Shown here: in pieces, positions 37,546 through 48,440 of the stretch
How the letters are laid out: the number at the start of each line of letters is the position of its first letter
Position numbering within the stretch: position 1 is the first letter of the stretch
Assembly: GCA_900239685.1 (NCBI GenBank)
Contig: OENT01000637.1
Span: 25,848-89,847 of the forward strand
Source of the DNA: Rotaria macrura
Taxonomy: Eukaryota; Rotifera; Eurotatoria; Philodinida; Philodinidae
Direction: 5' to 3'
Length of the DNA: 64,000 nt
Position numbers and translations under genes: made by a program
The notes under the pieces: generated by a model
Told to the model about the DNA's origin: nothing
What the model saw: the letters and a program-made list of their open reading frames with translations, nothing else
The model's database searches: none

Positions 37546-40255
37546 ATGTCTGGATTAATATTAAAAGCAGCAAATGAATTTTCGGTTTTTTTCCTTGGTA
37601 CATCTCGAAGTGATGATTCAACGGGTGATCGTCTTAGTTATCGATACACATGCGCTATATTAATTGCGTTTACTGTCATCGTATCTAATCGAGAATTCAC
37701 AACGAAACGTATTCAATGTTGGGTAGAGTTTTTTTTTCTACATTACTGTATTGACTTGTGATGTGTGATCATATGAATCTTCATTTTAGGTTCCTGCATT
37801 TTTTACTGGAAACTATGAAGATTATACAAATAATGTAAGTTTTCTTGGTATATTACAACGAATCATTCTATTGAAATTATAGGTATGCTGGGTTCGTAAT
37901 ACATATTATCTTGACGATGAAACACAAATACCTGAAAATCCTAATATACGTTATGAATCATCGATTCGTTATTATCAATGGATACCTTTTATACTTTCAT
38001 TTCAAGCATTTTTCTTCTTCGCTCCTTATGTTTTATGGAGAGCATTAAGTCAACGCTCAGGTAGAATTTTAAAAATATTTAGAACAACCAAAAATATCAT
38101 ATTCATGAACTGTTCTCTCTTGAAGGTATCGATGTTCGAGATATTGTTGAGGCTGCAACTAATTATAAAAAGGTTACGGATGAAAAACAACGTGAACAAC
38201 TAATGAGCTACATGGTATCAATTATTGATCAATATGTTGATGATCCGCGTCGACAATCGAATAATCGTGAAACAGTTTGGTGGAAAAAATGTTTTCTTAT
38301 ATTTTTTCCATCATCTGGTCGTTACATGGGAGATTATTTACGAAATTTATTTTTATTTATCAAAATTATTTATGGAATAAACGTTTTTTTACAAGTCTTA
38401 CTTCTATCGTTTCTATTAGGTCAACCATTTTGGTCGCTAGGTTTCACAGTTTTAAGATTTTTATATGAAGGACGAGGTTGGGATTATCAAAGTCGATATT
38501 TTCCAAAAGTGACATTATGGTAAGAAGAACATACTAAAAATATATTCATAAAGTATTCTAATTTTTATTCGAGTGATTTTCAAATCCGTGAGGCAAATGC
38601 ACTGCCTATCGCACATACTTATACGGTTATGTGTGTTCTACCAGTTAATCTCTTCAATCAGGTTTTAATCTTTTTGTAAATGCCAATTCAATGTTTGATT
38701 TATTCTTTATCTTACAGCAAATATTCACATTTCTATGGTTTTGGCTAGTGATTGTAATTTTTTTTACTATTTATGATCTGTTAATATGGATCTATCGGTT
38801 ATTTTTTCGACGTGAAAGTTATTTAACCGGACGTCTTAAAGTCATGAATCGAGAATCAGCACGAAAATGGCCGTTTGATGATTCATGTGCAAATCATATA
38901 AATGAAGAAGAAAATGAACATATGATGAAAGGTAGAAAATATACGTTACAAATATGTAACGAGAAAATCAAAATGAAACATAATATTTCTACGTTGAAAC
39001 AAATATGTAGATTAGATATTTCAAGTAAAATCATCTTCACGAACTGTGATACAAATTTAGATATTTTATCGTGTTGGAGATTTTGAACTTCTCTTTTAGT
39101 TCTTTCTATTGAATGTTTGTAGTACAATGCAATATGCAACGCAGTATATTTGCATGCTCATGCTACCACGAACGTTCTAAATAGCCTTTATTTTTCTATT
39201 CGATGGATAAAAATAAAAGAAGTGTGCCTACATTATCTTCTAATGAAAACTGTAGTAATACCGATGGGAATTCTAAATATTACGCAAGCAAAAGTTTTTC
39301 TGAAGAAGATAAAACTATAATTAAAACTAACCAATTGTTTAATGTCCTAAACGAGAGAGAAAAAAATCTCTTGAGATAAACCAATATTCATGTTCAGATG
39401 GATTAAATTTATTATAGATGAGCGCGTTGGACATAGACATAATCTCATAGGGACAGTATTTTTTCATACAAAAATCTTGCAGAATTATATGTAAAAATTA
39501 TTCTAAAAGATTATGTTTCATCTCGAACGCTAGTTTCATAAGAAAAATTCACATCCAAGACGTTCATCAACAACAACATAAATATGATTTGTTTTATTGT
39601 TTGTTCATCAAATAGAAATCTAAAGAATTAATAATATATATGTATATTCTAGTTCAAAATCGTGATGAATCTATTTTAACTGGGGATCAAGTGTACGTTT
39701 TAGATGATGGAAGAAAAATTCATCATCAATCACGAATGTTTATTGTACCGAGAATATATTACAAGAATAATCGAACGATATTTCAATTTTTTAACATAGA
39801 ATATTTAGAACCAGATGGATATTTTATTTTACGAATCATTGGTACGAATGCTAGGTAAGAAATTCATATTATCAATAGTCTAATGGAAAAGAAAATATTG
39901 TCGATTTGATTGTAGTGATTTTGTTGCAACTAGAATTCTTCATCAATTATATAAGTTATGTTGCGAAAAACGATTTCGTGCTTATGAAGTAACAAAAGAG
40001 GAACCACCACTTCAAACAACTCTGTACAAATACTTGATCATATCCAAAGAGAATAAAAAATCGGAAGAACTACAAATAGAACATCCAACCGAATTTCAAA
40101 ACGATCCACAAGACAATATAGACTCACGTCCTCCACCTCCTTTGCCACGTTCGTTACTGAAAGACAGTAAGATGACACATAAAAAACAAGAAACATCAGG
40201 TAATTCAACTCAGATTGATCATGAAAATCGAGCATCATCAGATACATATCAATGA
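37546..40255 (+). CDS. Innexin gap-junction protein
   Basis: Eight exons give 545 residues: 37546-37722, 37790-37834, 37883-38060, 38126-38519, 38574-38661, 38718-38931, 39653-39854, 39916-40255. Four transmembrane segments are visible (near ILIAFTVIVSN, FILSFQAFFFFAPYVLW, VFLQVLLLSFLLG and FLWFWLVIVIFFTIYDLL). Extracellular loop 1 has Cys58 and Cys76 around PAFFTGNYEDYTNN. The YYQW motif that defines innexins precedes TM2. Loop 2 has Cys265 and Cys285. The cytoplasmic C-terminus (PDGYFILRIIG, then a charged tail with a PPPPLPR proline run) is longer than in most innexins. The intron before exon 7 is 721 bp, far longer than the others. Innexins form hexameric channels between or in plasma membranes of protostomes. 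Confidence 0.93.
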
Positions 40256-41580
40256 CTTTTGTAGATTCGAAAACATCCCAACAATTATCAAGACGTTCTC
40301 AATCTCGTCCAAAACACGATGAAGAACAATAAAGCAAAGATCAAATGTGATATTTGTTGTCTGGCTACGCATCGTACTGTTTTTTCTTTTACATGGATTA
40401 GAATAGATTCTGGGCAGCCAATGTAAATTTTTTTCGTATAAAAATTAATGATTTCGTTTGAACTATGAATAAGAATATTTCCACGATTATTATTGATCGA
40501 GCCTTTCAAAATGTTTTCAACTGACATCGCTTTAGTCAATGTGAAAATTGCATTTGTGACTCATACTAATTGTAATAGAGAATATTAAAAAGAAAGTATT
40601 TGTATAAAATACTGTCATTCTATACTAAAATTATTTTAAATATTCACGTCTTTACATAAATCAATGCTAAGACTTTCTTTGATATTCATTCTTTTGAGCA
40701 TAAAAACGAGTTAATTTGTCACTTCTATATAACACACAAGTTAAACGATGTAGTAAACATTTACGGATACTCTCTGTACATCTGTGCATTCAGTGACAGA
40801 TATCTTCAAGAAAGGGAATGATAGCTGCCATATTAGTTTGTATTCCGAAAATTCATGTGCATCATAGAAATTTGAATCAAATGGTTTATCATAATCGTAA
40901 TCCATTTAGTCTAATATTTAGCTTTGACAAAATCTTTTCATTAGACAAAGAAAACAAGCGAGGACTCATACATGCCTATTTAATAGGAATTCTTTTCCAA
41001 GGCTATCTCACTTCTCATATTGACCAAAGCTACTTATAATGATTACGCTTTCCTATTTTCAATAGTTAATTTAATTCAGTACTGATCTGGTAAAATCAAG
41101 CAGTTGATCCGCCAATCTAAAAGTTTTAGAAAAGATGATTTAGATGCGTAGTGTTAAATACCTAGCGCATTCGAACTGATAAACATGACCATATGTTGTC
41201 ATTTCAAGAATATGCAATAGTCAATGTTTCTCATACTACCAAGTTCAATTAAAATAACATGGCCAGTAATTTGTAGGTTGCAGTTTTTACAAACGCATTC
41301 AACGATTGAATTCTCACGCAATCTATATTGATTTACTTGGGAGACACAATTTTGTTTGGTGAACTGTAAAAAACATGAACTTCGTTAAGTTATACTAGAG
41401 TTCAAGAATACTTTTGAGAAATCTGACGAGTAAATGAAACGAAAAAGAACTACGTGAAAAAACACTATTCGTATTTATATCCAAGGTAGGCTATTGTCAA
41501 TAAGAGAATTATTGCGTCTAAAGTTAGTGTTAATCAGAAAGAAATTCTATTCAAAAAGTCGAAGGTCGAGAAGGAGACGT
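40256..41580. other. Spacer after innexin
   Basis: AT-rich. The + frame at 40818-41039 has no support. Nothing else seen. Confidence 0.4.
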
Positions 41581-41589
41581 AGGTATATT

Positions 41590-42256
41590 ATACGATGTTG
41601 GAATTATATATTAATATGTACTTAAATAAGGAAGTACTGATTTATGATGGAAGGAGAAGATAAGATTTACGTCAATTGACTGCTCCCTTCGGTTTCGATA
41701 AATTTATCATTGTTTTCATCAAACCGAGAAAGAAGGAACATCAAAATTCCATCAAGTAATTGTAAAAGCATTTCAGTCAAAACTCATTCGATCAGTTTAA
41801 ATTTCAGTCAATGATCAGAATTTCATCGATCAACAAGAATATCTAGATCTGATTGAATTTGTTAAACGACAAGTATGATGATCATTCATTAATAAGTATT
41901 GCAATTGCTTACTGTGCACAAACAACTATCTATAGCCTAATGGATCGAACTCAAATGTTTAGATAAATTTCGTTTGTGATGGAAGATTCTTACTGGAAAA
42001 TTTCCGTGAAACTTAACGGATTCAGTGACAGTAACCTTCCAGTCAATGTTCTCATCTTTTGTTAAAGCAGATTATAGACTAGGATTCGTACGGATTGCAA
42101 AATATGAAGATTTATTCGAATATTTAATACAAATGGCGTAACAAGTTCATATTTCTTAACGATGTTAGTATACTGCTGCATTTTTTCTAGATGCAGATAA
42201 TGCATCAAAAAACAAAGCGACTGTATGGAAAAAAATCCATGAAAAGTAATATCCTG
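41590..42256 (+). pseudogene. Decayed multi-exon gene remnant, possibly PB1-like
   Basis: Several exon-like pieces follow each other on + but cannot be chained in one frame. One piece around 41680-41755 reads APFGFDKFIIVFIKPRK. A good exon at 41808-41872 (acceptor ATTTCAG, donor GTATG) reads NFIDQQEYLDLIEFVKRQ. A stretch near 41979-42060 reads SYWKISVKLNGFSDS. Then 42061-42141 reads KADYRLGFVRIAKYEDLFEYL and stops. The last part resembles the second half of a PB1 domain (KYEDL motif), but this is a weak likeness. Frame changes between the pieces without splice sites suggest a broken copy. Alternatively it is a real gene whose splicing I have misread. Confidence 0.3.
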
Positions 42257-42335
42257 TTAAAAATCTTTTTTCTCAACTCTATTTGTTTTTAATTTAGTTA
42301 GCATAAAAATATAAAATTTGTAAAACTTCACAAAA

Positions 42336-43323
42336 TTAAATCAAATGTCGTCTCATTTCTTTAAGTCCATCAAGTGTCATGGCGGCTGATTTTGGTTTAA
42401 AACCTAGTTGAGTAACAAGAGATTTTTCAAATTCTTCATCATTAACACTTGTCATGTATCGAGATAGTAGTTGATGAGCCATAATAATTCTTAATGGAAA
42501 ATGATAAAACCAATGGAAAATCGAGGCCTTCTTTAATAAATTATTTTTTTTTTCATACCCTTGTTTTTCACATAGATTTCCATGTTTCATACCGATGCCT
42601 GGCACACAAGTCACTGGTTTGATTGTCAATGGTTCATTAGCAAATGAACACTTTAGAATGCAAAAAAACCTATTCCATATGATTTTTTTTCAATCGGTTG
42701 CTTACATGTTTCTTCGTACATAGACGTGGTGGATCATCATTATTCGAATTCATGGGTCTAGTTAATGCTCGTTGAGCTAATTGATTCATAATTGCTTTTG
42801 TTAGATCTTTCTTACCAACTGAATTGTTGTCTATATCAAATTTAGCTGCATATTGCGGAGTAACAGGCTCTATCTGATCATCATGGAGTTCCATTGTATT
42901 CGCAAGTTGTGCTGCAGGTTCAACTGTTTCTTTGTTTAAACGAGGAGCTCTTGTCTGATTTTTTATTGTATTTCTCTTTTCATCACCTCCACAACAACTT
43001 ATATTAACAGAATTTTGTTGAGACTTTGTGTTTGTTATCCATTCATTAACATCACGCAAAAGAAAGTGACTTGGACGATGAACTCGTGATATCGACAGTT
43101 GAGCTATTGACTGTTTCGATAATGTTTCTCGAGAATTTTGCTGTTTTTCTATGTTGAATTCTCTATCAAGAGAAAGATAACTAGGAAAAAATGAACGAAC
43201 ATTGAATGACATGAAATTGACAGCAGAAAAATAGTGATGAACAAAATATTCGTCAATTAAATGAAGACAATCAACAGACAGGTTGCTATGCTGTAAAATT
43301 ACTTTCAAATCGTTATAAAACAT
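42336..43323 (-). CDS. BAF (barrier-to-autointegration factor) domain protein with long N-terminal extension
   Basis: Three exons (42706-43323, 42559-42650, 42336-42489) give 287 residues. Residues about 205-287 align along their length with BAF/BANF1: KKHCSFANEPLTIKPV, the helix-hairpin-helix VPGIGMKHGNLCEKQG, AHQLLSRYMTS and a C-terminal LDGLKEM helix. The second intron runs from GTATG at 42558 to TTAAG at 42490; removing it restores the exact BAF spacing, whereas reading through it adds 23 residues. BAF is normally a stand-alone protein of about 89 residues that dimerises, bridges double-stranded DNA and binds LEM-domain proteins at the nuclear envelope. Here about 200 residues precede it. 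They contain a hydrophobic/aromatic start (LHLIDEYFVHHYFSAVNF), then polar, disordered-looking sequence with a CCGG motif. That part is unrecognised. The initiator ATG is genuine, and no shorter start would give BAF alone. Confidence 0.75.
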
Positions 43324-44929
43324 ACAAAATTATTTCATAGAATTACTTTTCTTACTATTTTTCTTTTCTTTCGAAATTGATTTGCAATATGTAATTTGTA
43401 TCAAATTATATATTTCTACTGATAAGATTAAATGCAAATTGTCGAAGTCCATGAGATACCAACCTTTCCATTAGTTTTATTAGTAAAAATAAGGATATGG
43501 TTGTTTTAATCATTATGGGAATTTTCTTCGTTTAGAACACGACGAAACCGGTTGTGCCGGAAGAAAAATCTACTTATTCGAATTTTCTTTCCTTGAAATT
43601 TTCTCTTCCTTTAAGGATAACAGAAAAATATGAATAATTATGAAAGTAACGAAACAACGCCGCTAGAATTCTATACCACTCATATCAGAGAAGAAAATTT
43701 CAAGAAAATCGTTTGCTTCTGAATTCTCAATGATATAAATTCAAAAGTATTATTTACTAACACACGTGAAACAAACAAAAGTCGAGTATGAAACGATCAT
43801 TCCTATTGTAAAATGTTTTTTGAATGCAGAAAGTAGTAATTATGAGTATAGTTACTGTCACTTTTATCTGACGTGTACCAGCTCATTCGTTTGGAAGTAT
43901 GGTACTTTTTAAGGATTATAAACCGAATTATTCCATACATATCATTTATCATTTGTTTGCATTTAATTCATATGATTGAAAATGAAAGATGATTAAGATG
44001 TACATCGTCTAAACATGTTCAAACTTGATTCATAAGTCATTTTAATTCATTAGTTGATTTATCCTCGACTGTTACTACGTCGTTCTTGTTCTAGTTGAAA
44101 ATATTCAGTTGATACTCTTCATAAAATTTGCGTCAGACTTTCAGCCTCCAGGAAATGATGGTGAAGTTTGTCAACGACCATTATAATCATGAAGAGGAAA
44201 ATTTTCATATCTAAATTAAAAGAAAAATTAATATTTCATTAAACACAGACCATAATGATTACTTTCAAACCATTCCCACTCCATCCTAATCGGTCGACCA
44301 GGTCAAAACCCTGATGATTACATTTAATGGTTTGAGGGAGCTAATATGAAAAGTTATTTTGTCTCCATTGTTTCAAATAAAAACAACATATGAAGTAACA
44401 AGCCAATCACATTCTCAAAAACTAATTGATTATTGTGTTATTTTAATCGAAACTATATGATTATGTCTGATAAAAGTATAAATGTTCCACGATATCCACA
44501 TCATTATTAGGGAAAATAGAGGTGAATGTAAATTGAAAAGCAGATGATTCCTACATAATTAGGATTACTTTTTTATTTTTCATTTTTTCGAAAGACTTTC
44601 TGAACGAGATAGTAAGCTCACCTAATAGACTCCATCGATAGATGAGAAAAAGACTCTCGAAATCTCGTATACACACTTGTCCACAAGGTATATGGTTCGG
44701 TGCGAGATTAATAACTAGAGACTCAATTCATATTCTAAGCACACTCGTTTGATAAGAACGGATCCCTCATACCCCTGTCCATGATACGCATACAAATATT
44801 CTGAAGAGAAAAAGATAAATCCCCATTATGGAGTGGCCTACTCCGATGATAATGTGGTGTGCAAATAAGTAGTACCTGTTTTGACAGAGGTTATCAGTTG
44901 TTAAAATAACATTGACAAAACTGCTTGTA
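43324..44929. other. Spacer at the core/accessory transition
   Basis: No gene supported over 1.6 kb. After about 44 kb the sequence changes from spliced conserved genes to intronless genes and mobile elements. Confidence 0.4.
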
Positions 44930-45985
44930 ATGGCGACGGCTGATAACGTAAGCGAATTTTACTCTGCATGTCGGGACAATGATTTTACTAAAGTGACGAG
45001 ACTGCTACCGAAACTAGCATTCGCAGATATCAATCGTGTAGAATCAAATGGAAGTACAGCCCTTCATGCGGCTGCTTCCAATGGTCATAAAGTTATAGTG
45101 CGATCGCTCTTGCAAAATGGTGCTGATCGTTATCTGCGTGATAAAGCCGGTATGACACCTTTGATGGTATGCTCCGAGGCATATATTCGGGAGCTTTTCT
45201 CGGAGAATTTAGCAAGTAGTCGTCGATTTGTATGTGAGGATGTGGCTGTCGAATGGACAGCTGCTGGCCATGAGGAGATCGAAGCAACAATGCTCAATTA
45301 TAAATATTACATGAAGGCAGGCGATTTGGAAACGGTAGTACAACTCATCATTAACGATGAAGAAATACGACAAGCCGATTGGATGAAGGAGCTTCTGCCA
45401 TGGTTTCAAAGGGCAATCGACGAACGTGATGCAAGATACCTTGTAGAAATATATACGATGGATACTCCATTTTATAAGCTTCTGAACTGGAACTTAGCAA
45501 AAGATTGTCTGCGCTGGGCCGATGAATCAAAAACGCCTCAATCCACTTGGCATCGTCTCTTCGCGGCACAAGTATCTAAAGATAAATCATTAAAGAAATT
45601 CAAGACGTGGACTGGTCTGACCTATCGAGGAATGTGGATTTCACAACATGATCTCGATCGCTACCATGAAAATATGGTTGTGGTGAACAAAGGTTTTTTA
45701 TCTACCTCTCAAGCACGTGAAGTAGCGATGGAATTTTTATCTCCTTCGATGCAACCCGATCCTGAAAAGAGTGACCGAACAATACCAGTTCTCTGCATTT
45801 ATTCTATCAAATGGCCTCTCAAGGCGTTTGACTTAAAAACAATATCAGTTTATAGAGAAGCAGAGCTTGAAGTTCTTCTTGTTCCGCATAAGAGTGCTTT
45901 TCGGGTCAAACGAGTGGATCGTACAAAACTCCCGATTGAAATAAAACTCGAACGATATTGGAATAATAATATATTCGCCAGTTAA
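44930..45985 (+). CDS. Ankyrin-repeat + arginine-type mono-ADP-ribosyltransferase (ART)
   Basis: A single intronless exon encodes 351 residues. ATG 44930 is preferred over an upstream TTG. Residues about 38-90 hold two ankyrin repeats (NGSTALHAAASNGHKVIV and AGMTPLM). A helical linker follows. The C-terminal ART fold shows the R-S-E signature: Arg233 in TYRGM, Ser258-Thr-Ser in FLSTS, and the E-x-E pair Glu312/Glu314 in ELEVL. Such enzymes transfer ADP-ribose from NAD+ to arginine side chains. No signal peptide is seen, so it is probably intracellular, with the ankyrin part picking the target. G+C looks visibly higher than in flanking DNA and there are no introns, unlike the neighbouring core genes. 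Both fit a gene acquired or amplified by transfer or retroposition; ART families are expanded in bdelloids. Catalytic residues are intact. Confidence 0.92.
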   Translation: MATADNVSEFYSACRDNDFTKVTRLLPKLAFADINRVESNGSTALHAAASNGHKVIVRSLLQNGADRYLRDKAGMTPLMVCSEAYIRELFSENLASSRRFVCEDVAVEWTAAGHEEIEATMLNYKYYMKAGDLETVVQLIINDEEIRQADWMKELLPWFQRAIDERDARYLVEIYTMDTPFYKLLNWNLAKDCLRWADESKTPQSTWHRLFAAQVSKDKSLKKFKTWTGLTYRGMWISQHDLDRYHENMVVVNKGFLSTSQAREVAMEFLSPSMQPDPEKSDRTIPVLCIYSIKWPLKAFDLKTISVYREAELEVLLVPHKSAFRVKRVDRTKLPIEIKLERYWNNNIFAS

Positions 45986-46056
45986 TGAACTCAATGAACA
46001 GCTTCCACGATGATTTGTTTTTCTTATGATAAAACAGCTGTCATACTTGCTCGTAC

Positions 46057-46355
46057 CCCAGGTCAAACAGAACGATCCGTAAACGGTCGTATACGGTGAA
46101 AACACGGCCCATTACGGCGTCGTATTATCCCGTTTTAACAAGGTCAGTAATACGGCCGTATCCTCTATAGAATACGATAGTATTACGCTGTCTTTACGAG
46201 GGTTTTACGGCGTATATACGGTGTCCGTGTACGTCCGTAATACTGACCTTGTTAAAACGCCACAATACGTCTTAAAACGGTCGTTTAACCGTGCTATACG
46301 ATATAAAAACGACCGTTTACGATACTGTAACGGTGGCCGTTTTGATTGACCTGGG
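46057..46355. mobile_element. CCCAGGTC MITE, copy A
   Basis: Ends are CCCAGGTCAA at left and its inverted form TTGACCTGGG (one mismatch, TTGATTGACCTGGG context) at right. The body is a nest of inverted words: TTTTAACAAGGTCAGTA at about 46134 recurs inverted at about 46235, and CGTATACGG, CGTAAACGG and TACGGCCGTA variants fill the arms. Both edges carry the dinucleotide AC, suggesting a 2-bp target duplication. No coding capacity. It lies 70 bp beyond the ART stop codon. Confidence 0.8.
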
Positions 46356-47651
46356 ACAGTTCTGTGGAATTTTCAATATATACTTATTATGGAAATTCGC
46401 TCGAAGAAAAAATATTTCTTGCATCTTAAAAATAAAGATGCGAAACGCTACTAAGAAAAATGTATTTTACAGGATTTGTTTAAAAGTTTGAAAAATACGT
46501 CGAATCAATAAACATTAATGTGTTTTTCTTCGACGATAAAACGGATGATAAAGTGAATCATTTCAAGTTTATAACGATATAAACTAGAAGTAAGGTCTGC
46601 ACTATTTACATGGCAATCCAATCCAGGCCAGGTTGGTCGTTCTGGCCACTGGGTACTGCAGGAACCTGCATAGAAGACTCGAAAAAATTGCTATTTCCTG
46701 CAGTAAAACACCTGAAACGTTAGAAATTTGAAACCAAGAGCCAAATGAATGAATCAAGCGAGCAGATTTAATAAGCGGTTTCGACCAGGACCAACCGTAA
46801 ACGAGCAAAATCAGTAGCCGAATACTGTCGCCGTATTCATCCGTTGAATTCCAGGAATATTTCAGTGGGTTTTATCGGAAATTCTCACAATCGTACGTCA
46901 GAAATCGTCGACCTCGGTTATTCAACGACTTCCCATTGAAATGACTTTACATCGACTAAAAGTCGCATTGATGCACTCCTATGATGCAGACTCGAACCAG
47001 AGAATATAAGATACATTTTGAATGTGGATGTGGGTGTATTCGAAGTGACCTAATCCATCGGATTTGTATTAATAATCATTATCAGAGAGCGATATCGATT
47101 GGGACCAAGCTTGATTATAATTTTCGATTAAGAAATATTGAAATAACCCAGAGTTATCTTCCTAAGGAACTACACAATAGTTGCGGAAAATATAATGATG
47201 TATAACACGATTGCACGACGATTTCTTGCCATGTAAGACGTTTTACGTTTTGACCTGTAACCTTTCAGTAACCAGCTGTCGTTACAGTTACTATATGGAA
47301 TATTCTAAACATTATCTAATGCTGTATGCATGAAGATGTGTTGTAATGATTATTAGCAGTGCGAAAAAGGGTCAAAACATGAATCAAGAAGAATTACTCT
47401 CACAATGGATCATGGCTGGGGCTGCTGTGGAGGGGTAATTATTTGAATTAATTGTATCTAACACAATCTTATTGCTAAGAAATGACATTTGGATAGCAGA
47501 TGATTCAAAGCGATCAGATTTTACGATTAACATGTAGTCCTCAGTAATCAACATCAACTAGTTAAATGAATTTAACCATTATAGATGTGGTGGTATTTCT
47601 GAGAGTTACGAAATTTCGTAGGTCATTGCTTGCTAGTAAAATTTGGTATCA
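46356..47651. other. Spacer between two MITE copies
   Basis: No gene supported. A patch at about 46610-46800 has locally inverted words (CCAGGTTGGTC / GACCAGGACCAACC) and CTGCAGG palindromes and may be a relic of a related small element. Confidence 0.35.
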
Positions 47652-47986
47652 CCCAGGTCGAACAAGCACGACCGTAAACGACCGTATACGGAGGAATACG
47701 GCAAAATACATGGTCCAGTATTACGATCTTATATCTCCGTGTCGTATACGGGGAAATACGACGATATACGGAGAGTAAAACGATCGTTTACGGTCCTCGT
47801 ATACAAAATCCGTAAACGGTTTCCGTATTTCTCCGTATACGATCGTATTTGCCCGTATACGATACGGCGATATACGACCGTAATACTGGACCATGTAAAA
47901 CGCTAAAATACGACCGTTTACGGTCGTGTGGGGAGCGTATACGGTCGTTTACAGCCGTATACGAAGTCCGTAATCGTCGACCTGGG
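47652..47986. mobile_element. CCCAGGTC MITE, copy B
   Basis: Ends are CCCAGGTCGA and the perfect inversion TCGACCTGGG. The 335-bp body is almost entirely permutations of CGTATACGG, CGTAAACGG, CGTTTACGG and CGTATTACG. An internal inverted pair ACATGGTCCAGTATTACG (about 47710) / CGTAATACTGGACCATGT (about 47880) mirrors the layout of copy A, though the sequence differs. CA is repeated at both edges. Non-coding; the open frames across it arise from the stop-poor repeat words. Confidence 0.82.
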
Positions 47987-48080
47987 CAGTTTCATTCATG
48001 AGAAAAATCAGTAATAATTATAATCTCATCGATCGAGTATTGAGATAATCATCATTGTTTGAAAAACAGCTGAATAGTAC

Positions 48081-48440
48081 ATGGCCATTTCCATGGGATC
48101 TCGGACACGTCGTACAAAAGTGGTCACCGATATTGATAAAACTTACAAAGTTTGTAGAGCGTTCAACTTTACGAAGATTGGTATAGAAAGTTTTTCGAAT
48201 AGCTTCGTTTTGAATGAGATAAACTCGAAATAATAAGAGCCCTAAAGGAGAAAAAATTCATTTTTGTTTGTATTTTCGAGTTTACTAAATTGAAACAGGG
48301 TCAATAATGAACTCCGAGACCATATTCCAATTCGTCATGATCAGGCGCATTGAATCATACCAAACTGATGTACAGTTTCGAAAAACTTGAATGTTTAATG
48401 CGCTATGACTGCTCATCGGCCACCAAATGACCCATGCAAC
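48081..48440 (+). repeat. 360-bp inverted repeat, left arm
   Basis: This 360-bp segment is repeated in inverted orientation at 50497-50856, and by eye I see no mismatch. It begins ATGGCCATTTCC and ends ACCCATGCAAC. Both strands stay open: a minus frame contains WVIWWPMSSHSALNIQVF, and a plus frame contains TRRTKVVTDIDKTYKV. Neither is recognised. Identity over the whole arm implies a recent duplication or ongoing gene conversion. Confidence 0.9.

Noticed and set aside
42490..42558. Reading straight through the BAF-domain gene (adds KKNNLLKKASIFHWF...)
   Set aside because: Removing a GT-AG intron here restores the exact BAF spacing; the insert is A/T-run-derived.
45093..45569. Minus-strand frames antisense to the ankyrin-ART gene
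   Set aside because: Shadows of the real + strand coding sequence.
47566..47906. Two overlapping + frames across MITE copy B
   Set aside because: They arise because the repeated CGTATACGG words contain few stops in some frames; protein is a repeat of the words.
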